A stretch of 64,000 nt of DNA, from NCBI RefSeq assembly GCF_018413465.1, contig NZ_JAHCDK010000003.1, positions 1 through 64,000 of the forward strand. The letters are read 5' to 3'. The translations under genes and the position numbers were made by a program. Numbering within the stretch: position 1 is the first letter of the stretch; every line of letters starts with the position of its first letter. Below the pieces are notes generated by a model. The model saw only the letters and a list, made by a program, of their open reading frames with translations, ran no database searches and had not been told where the DNA came from. Below, piece by piece: positions 45,887 to 55,388 of this stretch. This DNA is from Flavobacterium sp. CYK-55. Its GTDB lineage: Bacteria; Bacteroidota; Bacteroidia; Flavobacteriales; Flavobacteriaceae.

Positions 45887-45961
45887 CAATATTAAGCCGA
45901 AACGACCTTTGATAATTATGACTAAAATCATATTATAATCAAGAACAGTTGAGCTTCTTTG
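45887..45961. promoter_or_regulatory. Divergent ric/nadA promoter with palindromic Crp/Fnr-type site
   Basis: TATGAC-TAAA-ATCATA at 45917-45932 (one symmetry mismatch). Leftward, TAATATTG (45887-45894) ends 37.5 bp from the centre; rightward, CTTCTTTG (45954-45961) ends 36.5 bp from it. The two promoters share the operator in the geometry seen at 37.8 kb. Confidence 0.72.
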
Positions 45962-45991
45962 CAATTCAAAAATCAAGTGAATTTGACACAG

Positions 45992-46927
45992 ATGAAAAAG
46001 CTACAAGAACAAATTATTTCCCTCAAGAAAAAAAAGAATGCAGTCATCTTGGCGCACTATTATCAAACGCCCGAAATACAAGAAATTGCTGATTATGTGG
46101 GGGATAGCTTAGGGCTTTCACAACAAGCCGAGCAAACCCAAGCCGATCTTATTTTGTTTGCAGGCGTTCATTTTATGGCCGAAACCGCCAAGTTGTTGAA
46201 CCCTGATAAAAAAGTGATTTTACCTGATTTAAATGCGGGTTGTTCGCTAGCTGATTCGTGTTTGCCAGAGGCTTTTGAAAAATTCATTACGGCTCATCCA
46301 AATCATCGGGTAATTACTTATGTCAATTGCTCAGCCAAAATAAAAGCCATGAGTGATTTGGTTTGCACCTCGTCAAATGCCGAAAAAATAGTAAATTCTG
46401 TACCGATTGATGTACCGATTATATTTGCACCCGACAAAAATTTAGGGCGCTACATACACCAAAAAACGGGTAGAGAAATGTTGCTTTGGGACGGAAGCTG
46501 TGTGGTTCACGAAGCTTTTTCATTAGACAAATTAATTGCGCTGCATCAGCTTCATCCGCAAGCGCACATCATTGCCCATCCTGAATCTGAATCGCATATT
46601 CTTGAAACGGCCCGTTTTATTGGGTCAACATCAGCTTTGATTGACTATGTAAAAAAGTCTACTACCACAGAATTTATTGTAGCTACCGAGGTTGGCATTC
46701 TGCACAAAATGCAACAAGCGGTGCCCGACAAAAAACTGATTCCCGCTCCTTCGTTTGAAAACAACACTTGCGCTTGCAGTCAATGTGCTTATATGAAACT
46801 CAATACGCTGCAAAAAGTATATGAATGTTTACAAAACGAAAGCCCCGAAATAAATATAGATGCCTCAATAGCCCATAATGCAGTAATACCCATTAAGCGC
46901 ATGTTAGCTTTATCGAAAAATGATTGA
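45992..46927 (+). CDS. nadA: Quinolinate synthase A
   Basis: 311 residues from the ATG at 45992; an upstream non-ATG start at 45959 lies on the predicted promoter, so it is not used. NadA condenses iminoaspartate with dihydroxyacetone phosphate to quinolinate using an oxygen-sensitive 4Fe-4S cluster. [42 protein letters not shown] and [12 protein letters not shown] contain the cluster Cys and substrate residues. Overlaps nadB by 8 bp. Sharing the regulator site with ric suggests supply or repair of its NO-sensitive cluster under denitrification. Confidence 0.94.
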   Translation: MKKLQEQIISLKKKKNAVILAHYYQTPEIQEIADYVGDSLGLSQQAEQTQADLILFAGVHFMAETAKLLNPDKKVILPDLNAGCSLADSCLPEAFEKFITAHPNHRVITYVNCSAKIKAMSDLVCTSSNAEKIVNSVPIDVPIIFAPDKNLGRYIHQKTGREMLLWDGSCVVHEAFSLDKLIALHQLHPQAHIIAHPESESHILETARFIGSTSALIDYVKKSTTTEFIVATEVGILHKMQQAVPDKKLIPAPSFENNTCACSQCAYMKLNTLQKVYECLQNESPEINIDASIAHNAVIPIKRMLALSKND

Positions 46928-48452
46928 CACAACAGATTACCTCGTTTTGGGTTCGGGCATCAGCGGACTGACTTTGGCTATTAAATTGGCCGAGACATTT
47001 CCGGATCGAAAAATAACCATCATTACCAAGGCCCATGCTGATGAATCAAATACCAAATATGCCCAAGGTGGTATTGCTGTGGTGGTTGATCAAACCCAAG
47101 ATCATTTTGACCAACACATACAAGATACGTTCATTTGTGGCGACGGTTTGTGCGATGCAAAAGTTGTGCAGCGAGTGGTTCATCAAGGTCCGGAAAGATT
47201 AAAAGAACTCATGGAATGGGGCACACGGTTTGACAAAACCACAGATGGAATTCTTGATTTGGGTCAAGAAGGCGGGCATTCTAACAAACGTGTGGTTCAT
47301 TATCAAGATCAAACCGGTTGGGAAATTCAGCGCGCACTGCTAGAAAAAGTCAGCCAAACTTCAAACATTATTTTGCGGGATCATTATTTTGCTCTAGATT
47401 TTATACTGCATCAAAATCAATGTTTGGGTGTTTGGGTTTTGAATGAAAAAAAACATAAAATCATCGGCATACATGCCCATTTTACCATCCTTGCAACCGG
47501 CGGAATTGGTCAGATGTACGAACAAACTACCAACCCTATGGTGGCAACCGCCGATGGTTTGGCGATGGCTATTCGGGCAGGGGCGAAGCTCGCTGAATTA
47601 GAGTTTATACAGTTTCATCCTACGGCGCTGTATCATCCTACGGCCGAAAACACTTTTTTGATCTCTGAAGCAGTTCGCGGATACGGAGCCCAACTTAAAA
47701 ATCACCAAGGCAACCGATTCATGTTTGATTATGATTCTAGAGGAGAATTGGCCTCGCGTGATATTGTGTCAAGAGCGATTCAGACCGAATTGGCAGCAAG
47801 CCAACAACCTTGTGTTTATCTTGATTGCACTCATTTTGACCCCGATGATTTGAAACAGAAATTTCCAACCATCTATCAAAATTGTCTGATTCACGGTATA
47901 GATGCTACGCGAGATTGGATTCCGGTAAAACCTGCACAACACTATATGTGCGGCGGAATTGTCGTGAACCAAAACGGACAAACCTCTATAGAAAAACTCT
48001 TGGCCTGCGGTGAATGTAGTAGAACTGGTTTGCATGGTGCCAATAGATTAGCTTCGAATTCTTTGCTTGAAGCATTGGTATATTCAGAGGCTATTTATCA
48101 GTATTTGCGACAACAAAAAATGGAACCTATACATTGCGATGAACACATCTTTCCGTTAATTGTTTCTGATGCGACGATGCTGTTTCAAGAAATTCAATTT
48201 CTAAAAAAGCAACTTCAAAAACTCATGCAGCAAAACGTTGGGATTGTCCGAAAAAATGCCCATTTGCTAACCTCGCAAACACAAGTGATGCTGTGGCTGA
48301 AGCAAGTAAACCATTGGGAATTATCTTATGGTATAAACAAAAATTTGGTTGAACTTAAAAACATGCTGACCACTGCTTGGTCTATAATCGAACACTCTAT
48401 TCAACGTACAAATAATTGTGGCGCTTTTTATAAAATCGATGACCGGTCATAA
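46920..48452 (+). CDS. nadB: L-aspartate oxidase
   Basis: 510 residues. FAD-binding GxGxxG near the N-terminus ([18 protein letters not shown]). The succinate dehydrogenase/fumarate reductase family signatures are [46 protein letters not shown] and [16 protein letters not shown]. It oxidises aspartate to iminoaspartate with fumarate or O2, supplying NadA. Anaerobic use of fumarate fits this genomic setting. It converges on the globin gene; 24 bp separate the stops. Confidence 0.94.
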   Translation: MIDTTDYLVLGSGISGLTLAIKLAETFPDRKITIITKAHADESNTKYAQGGIAVVVDQTQDHFDQHIQDTFICGDGLCDAKVVQRVVHQGPERLKELMEWGTRFDKTTDGILDLGQEGGHSNKRVVHYQDQTGWEIQRALLEKVSQTSNIILRDHYFALDFILHQNQCLGVWVLNEKKHKIIGIHAHFTILATGGIGQMYEQTTNPMVATADGLAMAIRAGAKLAELEFIQFHPTALYHPTAENTFLISEAVRGYGAQLKNHQGNRFMFDYDSRGELASRDIVSRAIQTELAASQQPCVYLDCTHFDPDDLKQKFPTIYQNCLIHGIDATRDWIPVKPAQHYMCGGIVVNQNGQTSIEKLLACGECSRTGLHGANRLASNSLLEALVYSEAIYQYLRQQKMEPIHCDEHIFPLIVSDATMLFQEIQFLKKQLQKLMQQNVGIVRKNAHLLTSQTQVMLWLKQVNHWELSYGINKNLVELKNMLTTAWSIIEHSIQRTNNCGAFYKIDDRS

Positions 48453-48476
48453 GTTTAGCGCTATTGAATACAGAGC

Positions 48477-48848
48477 CTAACTCAACGTTTTATACATCAT
48501 CGCCGCCGAAATATTAAGCGCTCTGTTTTTGATTTCTTCAGCTTTGGCGCCTTCATATAAATGGTCAACGGTTTCGGTAAAGAGTTTGTTCCAATGCGCA
48601 AAATGCGATGGATTCATAGTGCTTTTTTGATGCAGCTCTTTGTGTTTGGCCATCGGGTTTCCGTCGTAATTGCCCGTGAAAAAAAGAATATTCTCCCAAA
48701 AATCATACATTTTAGGCAGATGTGTGGCCCAATTAACCTGAGCCACATCGTTAAATAAATAACCAATCACAGCGTCGGTTTTTACTTTTTCATAAAAAGC
48801 ATTGACCAATACTTCAATATCTTTTCTGTTTTGAATATCGGGTTTCAT
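48477..48848 (-). CDS. Group III truncated haemoglobin
   Basis: 123 residues from the ATG at 48848, which follows the nosY stop by 1 bp; the longer frame starts inside nosY. Features of group III 2/2 globins: IEVLVNAFYEKVKTD, VAQVNWATHLPKMYDFWENI and HFAHWNKLFTETVDHLYEG with the proximal His region. Last gene of the nos operon, so a role in NO binding or scavenging during denitrification is likely. Confidence 0.88.
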   Translation of the reverse strand: MKPDIQNRKDIEVLVNAFYEKVKTDAVIGYLFNDVAQVNWATHLPKMYDFWENILFFTGNYDGNPMAKHKELHQKSTMNPSHFAHWNKLFTETVDHLYEGAKAEEIKNRALNISAAMMYKTLS

Positions 48849-48849
48849 C

Positions 48850-49617
48850 TTACAAATCTTTTTGTTTGAATTTTCGCAACGAAATAAAAAAGGGAACAAA
48901 GCTCCACAAGCACAACAACAAAAATGAGACAACCAAACCTGTCGAGGTACCAAAAAAGTCTTTAAATATGGCGCCGGTATAGCCCATCATAGCCGATACG
49001 TCAAGTTGCATTAATATCTGAATTCGGGCCAAATCAATGGGGCTAAGCGCCGATATAACTACCATAAATTGCTCAATGGGATAATCAGCCAACTGAAACA
49101 GTAAAAACAGAACAATCCCATCAAACAGCAGCGCAAAAAACAGCCACAGCATAATGGCAATTCCGATGCCTTTGGCTTTATCTCGGGTTAAAATAGAACT
49201 CAAAAAAGCCAATGAAATAAAAATCATCGTGATCAGCGCGCCCACCAAAAGCATCATCAAACCGGTTGCGTCAGGAGCAAATACCAATAAAGGAATCCCG
49301 GCACCCACTGCAAAAGCCAAAATCATCGACAGGGTCAATCCTAAAAACAAACTGAGCCATATTTTTTGACGCTTCACGGGTTGACTGACCAAGAGTTCGA
49401 TAAACTCAGCGCTGTTGTATAAATAAATGGTGGCAAAAAGTACGGATACCAACGGAACGGTAAACAAAATTATGTTCAAAACCGTAAGCAAACCTTTGGC
49501 TGAGTTGTCTTCAAGCGCAAATGAACTCCAACAAAGCGCACTCAAAATCAAGGTATAAACCAACACAATTTTGTTTTTGAGTATGTCGAGCAGTATGATT
49601 TTAATGATTTGATTCAT
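48850..49617 (-). CDS. nosY: NosY-type ABC transporter permease
   Basis: 255 residues, six membrane helices. ABC-2 family permease with the LLVSQPVKRQKIWLSLFLGL coupling segment of NosY. With NosF it forms the ABC machine thought to work with NosD and NosL in copper-site assembly of nitrous oxide reductase. Start overlaps the nosF stop by 17 bp; 1 bp separates its stop from the globin. Confidence 0.92.
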   Translation of the reverse strand: MNQIIKIILLDILKNKIVLVYTLILSALCWSSFALEDNSAKGLLTVLNIILFTVPLVSVLFATIYLYNSAEFIELLVSQPVKRQKIWLSLFLGLTLSMILAFAVGAGIPLLVFAPDATGLMMLLVGALITMIFISLAFLSSILTRDKAKGIGIAIMLWLFFALLFDGIVLFLLFQLADYPIEQFMVVISALSPIDLARIQILMQLDVSAMMGYTGAIFKDFFGTSTGLVVSFLLLCLWSFVPFFISLRKFKQKDL

Positions 49618-50323
49618 GCTGATTTTGTTTTAAAATTTTAGCAATCGCTTTAGAAATTTTTTCTTCACCGGTGCGTTGCTTTAAAGCGCTGTTCTTTTCG
49701 TGAAACTGTACGCAGCCGTCTTGCATAAAAATAATTTCGGTAATTAAGTCATCAAGCTCATTGAGCAAATGCGAGGTAATCAAAATGAGCTTGCCGCGTT
49801 GTTTTTCTTTGATTATTTTTTCTTTGAGAATCTCAGAAGCCAGAGGGTCAAGACCGGCGGTGGGTTCGTCTAAAATCAATATTTCAGGATCAAACAAAAA
49901 AGCCAAAACCGCACTTACTTTTTGCGTGGTTCCGCCCGAGAGGGTACGCATGGGTTTGTCAAACATTTTTTCAAGCCCAAAAGCCTCAATGAGTTCTTGG
50001 TCTAGATTTGTCCATTGGTTGCGCACTTGCTTGATCATCTCAATGATTTGTCCGATGGTCATGTGGTCTGGATATCTACCAATTTGCGGCATATAACCAA
50101 TGTTATTTCGGTACTGATGTTGGTTGAAAATTGATTCTTCGCGGTATTCAATATGTCCGGAATCGGGTAAAACCATCCCTAAGATTGATTTGATTAGCGT
50201 AGTTTTTCCGCAGCCGTTCGGACCAATCAAAGCAATGCATTCACCTGATTTAAAGTGCAGGTTTACTTGGTCTAAAACAGTGAGTTTTCCGAATTTTTTA
50301 GTGATGTTTTTGAGCTGAATCAT
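49601..50323 (-). CDS. nosF: NosF ABC transporter ATPase
   Basis: 240 residues. Walker A GPNGCGKTTLIK, Q-loop near IGYMPQIGRYPDHM, signature LSGGTTQKVSA and Walker B ILILDEPTAGLDPLA, with the switch His in LITSHLLNELDD. Drives NosY in NosZ maturation. Overlaps nosD by 4 bp and nosY by 17 bp. Confidence 0.93.
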   Translation of the reverse strand: MIQLKNITKKFGKLTVLDQVNLHFKSGECIALIGPNGCGKTTLIKSILGMVLPDSGHIEYREESIFNQHQYRNNIGYMPQIGRYPDHMTIGQIIEMIKQVRNQWTNLDQELIEAFGLEKMFDKPMRTLSGGTTQKVSAVLAFLFDPEILILDEPTAGLDPLASEILKEKIIKEKQRGKLILITSHLLNELDDLITEIIFMQDGCVQFHEKNSALKQRTGEEKISKAIAKILKQNQHESNH

Positions 50324-51549
50324 AAAGGCAAAGATTTCATCAAAGGTTGGTGGTCAACGAAATTGTCTGGCGTAATACTGGGCAATATTTTTTCGGATTT
50401 ATCTAAAAGGGTAATCATAAAACTTCGAAACAAAAGCATGGCCGACGGATTGTTCTCAGTGAGTACCGCAAACAAACTCAGCGGATGATACGGCACATCG
50501 CCCAAACCGTTTTTATCTAAGTCATAGCCTTCATATTTATCCCAATAGTTTTGATCAAAAGTGTTTAAAACCAAACTGCCGTTGGTGCTGATGTCAAAGG
50601 TATTGCCCAAAAAATTGTTTTGTGTGATGTTATTTTCCATACAACTGGCTTGTATTTTCATGCCCCAACCATTGCTTTCAAAAACGTTCTTCTGTACTTG
50701 AATCCGTGAGGTACCTTCCATATATATTCCGGAAGTATTTTTCATAAAATGATTGTTTAAAATATAACTATCTGAAATTTCTTTAAGCAAAAGTCCATAA
50801 GCAGAGTCGCCCCAGTTTTCTTCAAAATAATTGTGAATCATCCGAACATTGCGCGTAAACATGACCGCCACGCCGGCTCCGTTTCTTTTAAAAACGTTTG
50901 ATATATAGGCATCGTCATTTGAAAACATAAAGTGCAAACCATAGCGAATATTTTGGTTTGATAGGTTGCGCCAAATCACTGATTCGGTTACAAATTCAAA
51001 ATAAATTCCGTCTCTGTGTCCTGAAATTTTATTCCCAATGATTTGCAGCTGACTGCTTTTCCAGCAATGAATTCCGTTGCCAATAAGTTGTTCTTGTTTT
51101 CCGTAGGCTTTGATGATGTTGTTTTGAATGAGACAATTTTGAGCGTTTTGCAGATATATTCCAAAAAAATTATTGTCTAATTGGTTGTTGGCAATAACCA
51201 CATTGCGGCGATTGTAAATTCTAATACCGCACGGATCATCTAAAGCCGCGTATCCTGAATTGATTACTTTGAATCCTTTGATAATAACCCCATCGGCAGT
51301 TACCGAAATGACTTCGTGTTTGTTTTGACCGTCAATAGTGGGGAAGTTCTTCCCTAAAAGTGCAATAGATTTATCAATCTTAATATTGCCTTCGCGATAA
51401 CAGCCGTGGGGCACTATAATAGTATCGTGATTTTGAGCCAGCACGAGGGCTTTGTGAATGGTAGGTGCTCCGGGTGTTTTGCCCACTTCAATAGTTTTGG
51501 CTACAACACTGCAACTCAACACAAACACTATGTAAACCCATTTTTTCAT
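50320..51549 (-). CDS. nosD: NosD periplasmic copper-maturation protein
   Basis: 409 residues. Signal peptide (VYIVFVLSCSVVAKT), then a right-handed parallel beta-helix of NosD/CASH type with repeated NxxNxF turns such as NRRNVVIANNQLDNNFFG and QNAQNCLIQNNIIKA. NosD delivers copper with NosF/NosY during CuZ assembly. Overlaps nosL by 4 bp and nosF by 4 bp. Confidence 0.93.
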   Translation of the reverse strand: MKKWVYIVFVLSCSVVAKTIEVGKTPGAPTIHKALVLAQNHDTIIVPHGCYREGNIKIDKSIALLGKNFPTIDGQNKHEVISVTADGVIIKGFKVINSGYAALDDPCGIRIYNRRNVVIANNQLDNNFFGIYLQNAQNCLIQNNIIKAYGKQEQLIGNGIHCWKSSQLQIIGNKISGHRDGIYFEFVTESVIWRNLSNQNIRYGLHFMFSNDDAYISNVFKRNGAGVAVMFTRNVRMIHNYFEENWGDSAYGLLLKEISDSYILNNHFMKNTSGIYMEGTSRIQVQKNVFESNGWGMKIQASCMENNITQNNFLGNTFDISTNGSLVLNTFDQNYWDKYEGYDLDKNGLGDVPYHPLSLFAVLTENNPSAMLLFRSFMITLLDKSEKILPSITPDNFVDHQPLMKSLPL

Positions 51550-51974
51550 TGGTATGATTTATAAGCACTTGACCAACTGATGAGCTGTGCTTGGTATGTT
51601 TGCGCCATTTTTTTCTGGTTGGCTTCATCGGCAAAAGCGGCAAAATTGCCCCGCATAGGTGAGTTGATACTTCCGCCTTTGAGCAAATAAGCTTTTTCTA
51701 CAGCTATCAGATGATTGTCTTGCAGATAATCGTTGACATAAAAGGCGCGATAGGGCACCACCGTATTTGATTGTGCAAACTGAATCATGCAGGCCAAGTC
51801 ATCAAATTTATAACAACGCCCTTTTTGGGTGATGAGTTCTGCCGAAAATTTACTGTTGGCAATAGTCATCTTACAAAAATCACAGCTGTCAATATTGAGC
51901 TCAATAGGCTGTGGTTCATAACCATTACAAGACCATAAGCTCCAGAGGAGTAGCATTAAAAATACTTTTTTCAT
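51546..51974 (-). CDS. nosL: NosL copper chaperone lipoprotein
   Basis: 142 residues. Lipobox LWSLWSCNGY, and the conserved CDFCKMTIAN motif whose Cys-x2-Cys-x-Met binds Cu(I). ITQKGRCYKFDDLACM also matches NosL. Outer-membrane-anchored copper donor to the NosDFY system. Overlaps the neighbouring genes by 4 bp on each side. Confidence 0.93.
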   Translation of the reverse strand: MKKVFLMLLLWSLWSCNGYEPQPIELNIDSCDFCKMTIANSKFSAELITQKGRCYKFDDLACMIQFAQSNTVVPYRAFYVNDYLQDNHLIAVEKAYLLKGGSINSPMRGNFAAFADEANQKKMAQTYQAQLISWSSAYKSYQ

Positions 51975-52561
51975 ATTCCTTTTTTTGAAGTAAACTTATA
52001 TTCTTTCAGCAGCACGACACAAATAAATACCAAAGCCAGACTGAGCAACCAACCTCCGGTATCCGGAATAGAATACGCTGCAAAATTGAGCAATTGTTTG
52101 TAGCCAATCAGCGGAGGTTGATAGGCCATTCCAGGCACTTTGATGGCAGCGTTCGGATCTAAATTGTGTCCGTACTCATAGTTCCATCGGTAAAAATCAA
52201 CTGCGGCCAAGGCAATAAAAACCAAATAGACCACTGCGAAAATCAAGATGTATTTTTTATTTGATAAAAAGACCAAAGCGGCCGAAATCAAGGCAAATAC
52301 CGCAAAAACATATGGTAATACCAGAAATTCAGGAAAGTTTTCGGTGTGCAAAGTAGCCATGCCGATGTAGTGGTTCAATCCGTTGATGATGTCTACATCA
52401 CCGCCAATTTTGTTTGCGTAGAGCCGGAGAACCAATCCTTCCGGATACTGAGGCGCTTCTAATTGAATTTGCCACATCGGAACAAACAAGGCACCGATAA
52501 ACAATAAAGCCGTGAGGAGCAGTAGCGCTTTGGATAGAACAGAAATACGATGCTTTTTCAT
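51971..52561 (-). CDS. Conserved membrane protein of the nos operon
   Basis: 196 residues with about four membrane helices and a periplasmic loop containing GLNHYIGMATLHTENFPEF, which is His- and Met-bearing. A similar protein occurs between nosZ and nosL in clade II nos clusters of Bacteroidota, with no assigned role. Copper handling or electron supply is possible. Its ATG lies just after the terminator hairpin that follows nosZ. Confidence 0.8.
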   Translation of the reverse strand: MKKHRISVLSKALLLLTALLFIGALFVPMWQIQLEAPQYPEGLVLRLYANKIGGDVDIINGLNHYIGMATLHTENFPEFLVLPYVFAVFALISAALVFLSNKKYILIFAVVYLVFIALAAVDFYRWNYEYGHNLDPNAAIKVPGMAYQPPLIGYKQLLNFAAYSIPDTGGWLLSLALVFICVVLLKEYKFTSKKGI

Positions 52562-52571
52562 TTTATTTGAG

Positions 52572-52602
52572 AAAAAAAGGGAACAATAAAATTGCTCCCT
52601 TT
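52572..52602 (-). terminator. Terminator/attenuator after nosZ
   Basis: On the leftward strand AAAGGGA pairs with TCCCTTT, extended by an ATTG/CAAT helix across one mismatch, followed by seven T residues. It ends about 10 bp before the next gene's ATG. Partial termination would yield more nosZ than maturation-gene mRNA. Confidence 0.8.
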
Positions 52603-52610
52603 GGTTAATT

Positions 52611-54590
52611 TTATTGGTTTGCTTTGGGTAGATTGGTTCCTACACTCCAAGTGAGCGGAACCGAACTTCCGGCTGGTGAAACCCTAACATATCCTTGCAT
52701 TTCTTGGTGTAGTGCACTACAGAAATCGGTGCAATACATTGGGAACATCCCCACTTTTTTAGGAATCCATTTGAGCGTGGTGGTCTCGCCCGGCATGATG
52801 AGCAATTCGCCATTGTCTGCACCTTTGATGGCAAATCCGTGCGGTACATCCCAATCTTGTTCGAGGTTGGTTACGTGAAAATACACTTCGTCGCCCAATT
52901 TGACACCTTCAATATTATCCGGGGCAAAGTGTGAGCGTATAGAGGTCATATACACATCCACTCGATTGCCTTTGCGAACTACTTTGGTTTCTTTCTCTCC
53001 TTTGGCTACAAACGGGTGGTTGTTGTCTTTGATCGGATAGAACTTGAGCTGACCATTGTTTCTGATCACATCAGCCGGTGCTGCCTGAGCGTAGTGCGGC
53101 TCGCCAATGGTTGGGAAGTCTAGCACCAACTGCATTTTATCGCCACTAATGTCATATAACTGCGCTGATTGTGCCAACTCAGGGCCGGTAGGCAAGTAGC
53201 GGTCTTTGGTAATTTTATTATAGGCTACCAAATATTTGCCAAAAGGTTTTTTACTGTCGCCACCCGGAATACACAAGTGACCCACAGAGTAATACGTTGG
53301 CACTCTGTCGAGCACTTTAAGCGATTCGATGTTCCATTTGACCACCTCAGAAGATACGAAGAACGTAGTGTAGGCATTGCCTTTTCCGTCAAACTCAGTG
53401 TGCAATGGCCCTAATCCCGGTTTTTGAACTTCGCCGTGTAGCGCAGCTTCATATTTAATTACGTTGATGCCTCCGTAGTTGCCTTCAAATTTTTTGTTTT
53501 GAATTGCGTCTTGTAATTTGTCAAAACTAAACACCGGAATCAAAGCGGCCAATTTACCTGAACCCACAATATATTCACCCGTTGGATCAACATCACAACC
53601 ATGTGGTGATTTCGGGCACGGAATCATGTAGCAAATATCTTTGAGTGCTGCAGCATCTAGAACCAATACTTCATTTTTAATTTCTGAAGTAGCACTGTGT
53701 GTTTTTTCATTCCATTTGTTGTGGGCATATTTCACCGATTTTTTAATGCCTTTTCCTGCTTTGATGTATTCTTCGGCTTTTTTCCAGTTAACAGCCATGA
53801 TAAAGTCTTTGTCTTTTTGTGAAGCGTTTACTTCAAGCAAAGTATTGGCTTGCTCTGTATTGTAACAAGAAAAGAAAAACCAGCCATGTGATTTGCCTTT
53901 TCCGGCATGTGACAAGTCAAAGTTTACACCCGGCGTTACAATTTGAAACGCCAAATCCATCTGGCCTTCTTTACCTACTTTTACAAAACTGATGTGTCCT
54001 TTGAAGTTTTCTTTATAGGTATTGATCGGCACATCTCCGTTGGCATAATCTGCCGGAACACTAAAACGAGTGCCCGCTACAACATATTCGGTGTTTTCTG
54101 TGATGAATGGAGAAGAGTGATTTCCGCCACTGTTGGGCAACTCTATAATTTCTGCTGTTTTGAATGTTTTCAAATCAATGCGGGCAATACGCGGAGTATT
54201 ATTGGCATTGCCAAAAACCCATCTTCCATCTACTTCACCATTGGTTTGCGATAGTTCGGTATGGTGTAAATCATCCCACGGCACAAAACCATTTGAGGTG
54301 TTGAGCATGGGTTTGGTTTCTTCACTGTAGCCCCAACCTTTTTCAGGATCTACCGAAAAAACCGGAATCACGCGAAACAATCTGCCGCTGGGCAAACCGT
54401 AAACACTTAATTGTCCGCTAAATCCGCCTGACACAAAATTGTAAAATTCATCGTATTTACCGGGTGCTACATAGGCCTTTTGAGCAGCATCTCCGCTCAC
54501 GGCATCTCCGGAATTTTTGGGCTTGCAAGAAGTCAACAATAAACTTCCTAAAGCCATAGCATACATTGCAGTTACAAACTTATTTTTCAT
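52611..54590 (-). CDS. nosZ: Nitrous oxide reductase NosZ, clade II (Sec-dependent)
   Basis: 659 residues from the ATG at 54590, giving a Sec-type N-terminus with a lipobox-like SLLLTSCKPK and no twin-arginine motif, as in clade II enzymes. The seven-bladed propeller carries CuZ His ligands in DDLHHTELS, GGNHSSPF, GKSHGWFFFSC, SPHGCDVDP, GPLHTEF, GHLCIPGG and EPHYAQA. The C-terminal cupredoxin has the CuA motif YCTDFCSALHQEM. Reduces N2O to N2 in the periplasm or attached to a membrane. Second gene of the operon after the cytochrome c; a terminator separates it from the maturation genes. Confidence 0.96.
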   Translation of the reverse strand: MKNKFVTAMYAMALGSLLLTSCKPKNSGDAVSGDAAQKAYVAPGKYDEFYNFVSGGFSGQLSVYGLPSGRLFRVIPVFSVDPEKGWGYSEETKPMLNTSNGFVPWDDLHHTELSQTNGEVDGRWVFGNANNTPRIARIDLKTFKTAEIIELPNSGGNHSSPFITENTEYVVAGTRFSVPADYANGDVPINTYKENFKGHISFVKVGKEGQMDLAFQIVTPGVNFDLSHAGKGKSHGWFFFSCYNTEQANTLLEVNASQKDKDFIMAVNWKKAEEYIKAGKGIKKSVKYAHNKWNEKTHSATSEIKNEVLVLDAAALKDICYMIPCPKSPHGCDVDPTGEYIVGSGKLAALIPVFSFDKLQDAIQNKKFEGNYGGINVIKYEAALHGEVQKPGLGPLHTEFDGKGNAYTTFFVSSEVVKWNIESLKVLDRVPTYYSVGHLCIPGGDSKKPFGKYLVAYNKITKDRYLPTGPELAQSAQLYDISGDKMQLVLDFPTIGEPHYAQAAPADVIRNNGQLKFYPIKDNNHPFVAKGEKETKVVRKGNRVDVYMTSIRSHFAPDNIEGVKLGDEVYFHVTNLEQDWDVPHGFAIKGADNGELLIMPGETTTLKWIPKKVGMFPMYCTDFCSALHQEMQGYVRVSPAGSSVPLTWSVGTNLPKANQ

Positions 54591-54652
54591 ATTACTTGGT
54601 TTTAAAGAGACAAGCAATACTTTCACCTACTGCCTATCTCTGCTTGTTTTGT

Positions 54653-55126
54653 TTATTTTACCCCGTCGTTTTTGCGCATATACTCTAGTACATTTCGAGC
54701 ATCTTCATCGGTAAGGCTTTGATTGGGCATACGCACCAAACAAATTTCAAGTTGTGCTTGAACTTCAGGGTCTTTATCAATCATTGGGTCAGGATTGGTG
54801 ATGAAGTTCATGATCCATTCAGGTTTTTTTCTTTGTGTTACGCCTTTCCAGCCTGGCCCCACTAATTTTTCGTCTGTTGTTTTGTGACAAGAAATACATT
54901 TTACACCGGCTACTTCTTCACCTTTTGTGGCCATAGCTTGATCTAAGGTGGCACCTAAATCAACTTTGTCAAATTTGCCTTCACCTCTTTTCGGGTCATA
55001 TGAAGATGCATCAGCCGCTCCTTGTTCAGTTGCTGCTGGTTTGTCAAAATCGCCGGCTTCTTTTTCTTTTTTACCACAAGCAGTTAAGAGCACCGCTGAT
55101 AAAATAATGATGAATGATTTTTTCAT
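54653..55126 (-). CDS. Monohaem cytochrome c lipoprotein of the nos operon
   Basis: 157 residues. Lipobox LSAVLLTACGKKE. A single CISCH haem motif near residue 76, and the VRMPNQ segment supplies the Met ligand. It is first in the nos operon, 62 bp upstream of nosZ, and is the likely electron donor to NosZ. The TATGAC site lies 58 bp upstream of its ATG. Confidence 0.9.
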   Translation of the reverse strand: MKKSFIIILSAVLLTACGKKEKEAGDFDKPAATEQGAADASSYDPKRGEGKFDKVDLGATLDQAMATKGEEVAGVKCISCHKTTDEKLVGPGWKGVTQRKKPEWIMNFITNPDPMIDKDPEVQAQLEICLVRMPNQSLTDEDARNVLEYMRKNDGVK

Positions 55127-55153
55127 GATTGAATAAGATTAAAATTTCATATA

Positions 55154-55199
55154 CAAATTTCAGATTTAGAGCACTTTTCATTTTATGACTGAAATCATA
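55154..55199 (-). promoter_or_regulatory. nos operon promoter with palindromic Crp/Fnr-type site
   Basis: TATGAC-TGAA-ATCATA at 55184-55199. On the leftward strand GAAATTTG (55154-55161) ends 37.5 bp from the palindrome centre, one base off the TAnnTTTG consensus. Same geometry as the other sites. Confidence 0.75.
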
Positions 55200-55361
55200 A
55201 AACATCAACTTGTTGCCTTTGAACACCAACTAAAACGTCTTGTCCATTGATAAGAATTAGAGTGTTGGTCATAAGAAAGCGCGCTGAGAGACCCTAGGTT
55301 GATCATCAAGTGAAAATCACAATTGTCTTGTATAAGGGTTATTTTTTAATTGAGGATCTCT

Positions 55362-55369
55362 TACTTTTG
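55362..55369 (+). promoter_or_regulatory. TAnnTTTG element of the AraC-family gene
   Basis: TACTTTTG, an exact consensus match, ends 19 bp before the ATG at 55389. No TATGAC site is nearby, so this unit is probably outside the regulon. Confidence 0.6.
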
Positions 55370-55388
55370 TATGGTTTGAATTTTACAA

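Noticed and set aside
54591..54652. Hairpin (ACAAGCA/TGCTTGT) between cytochrome c gene and nosZ as a terminator
   Set aside because: The loop is 24 nt and no T-run follows on the leftward strand, so support for a terminator is too weak.
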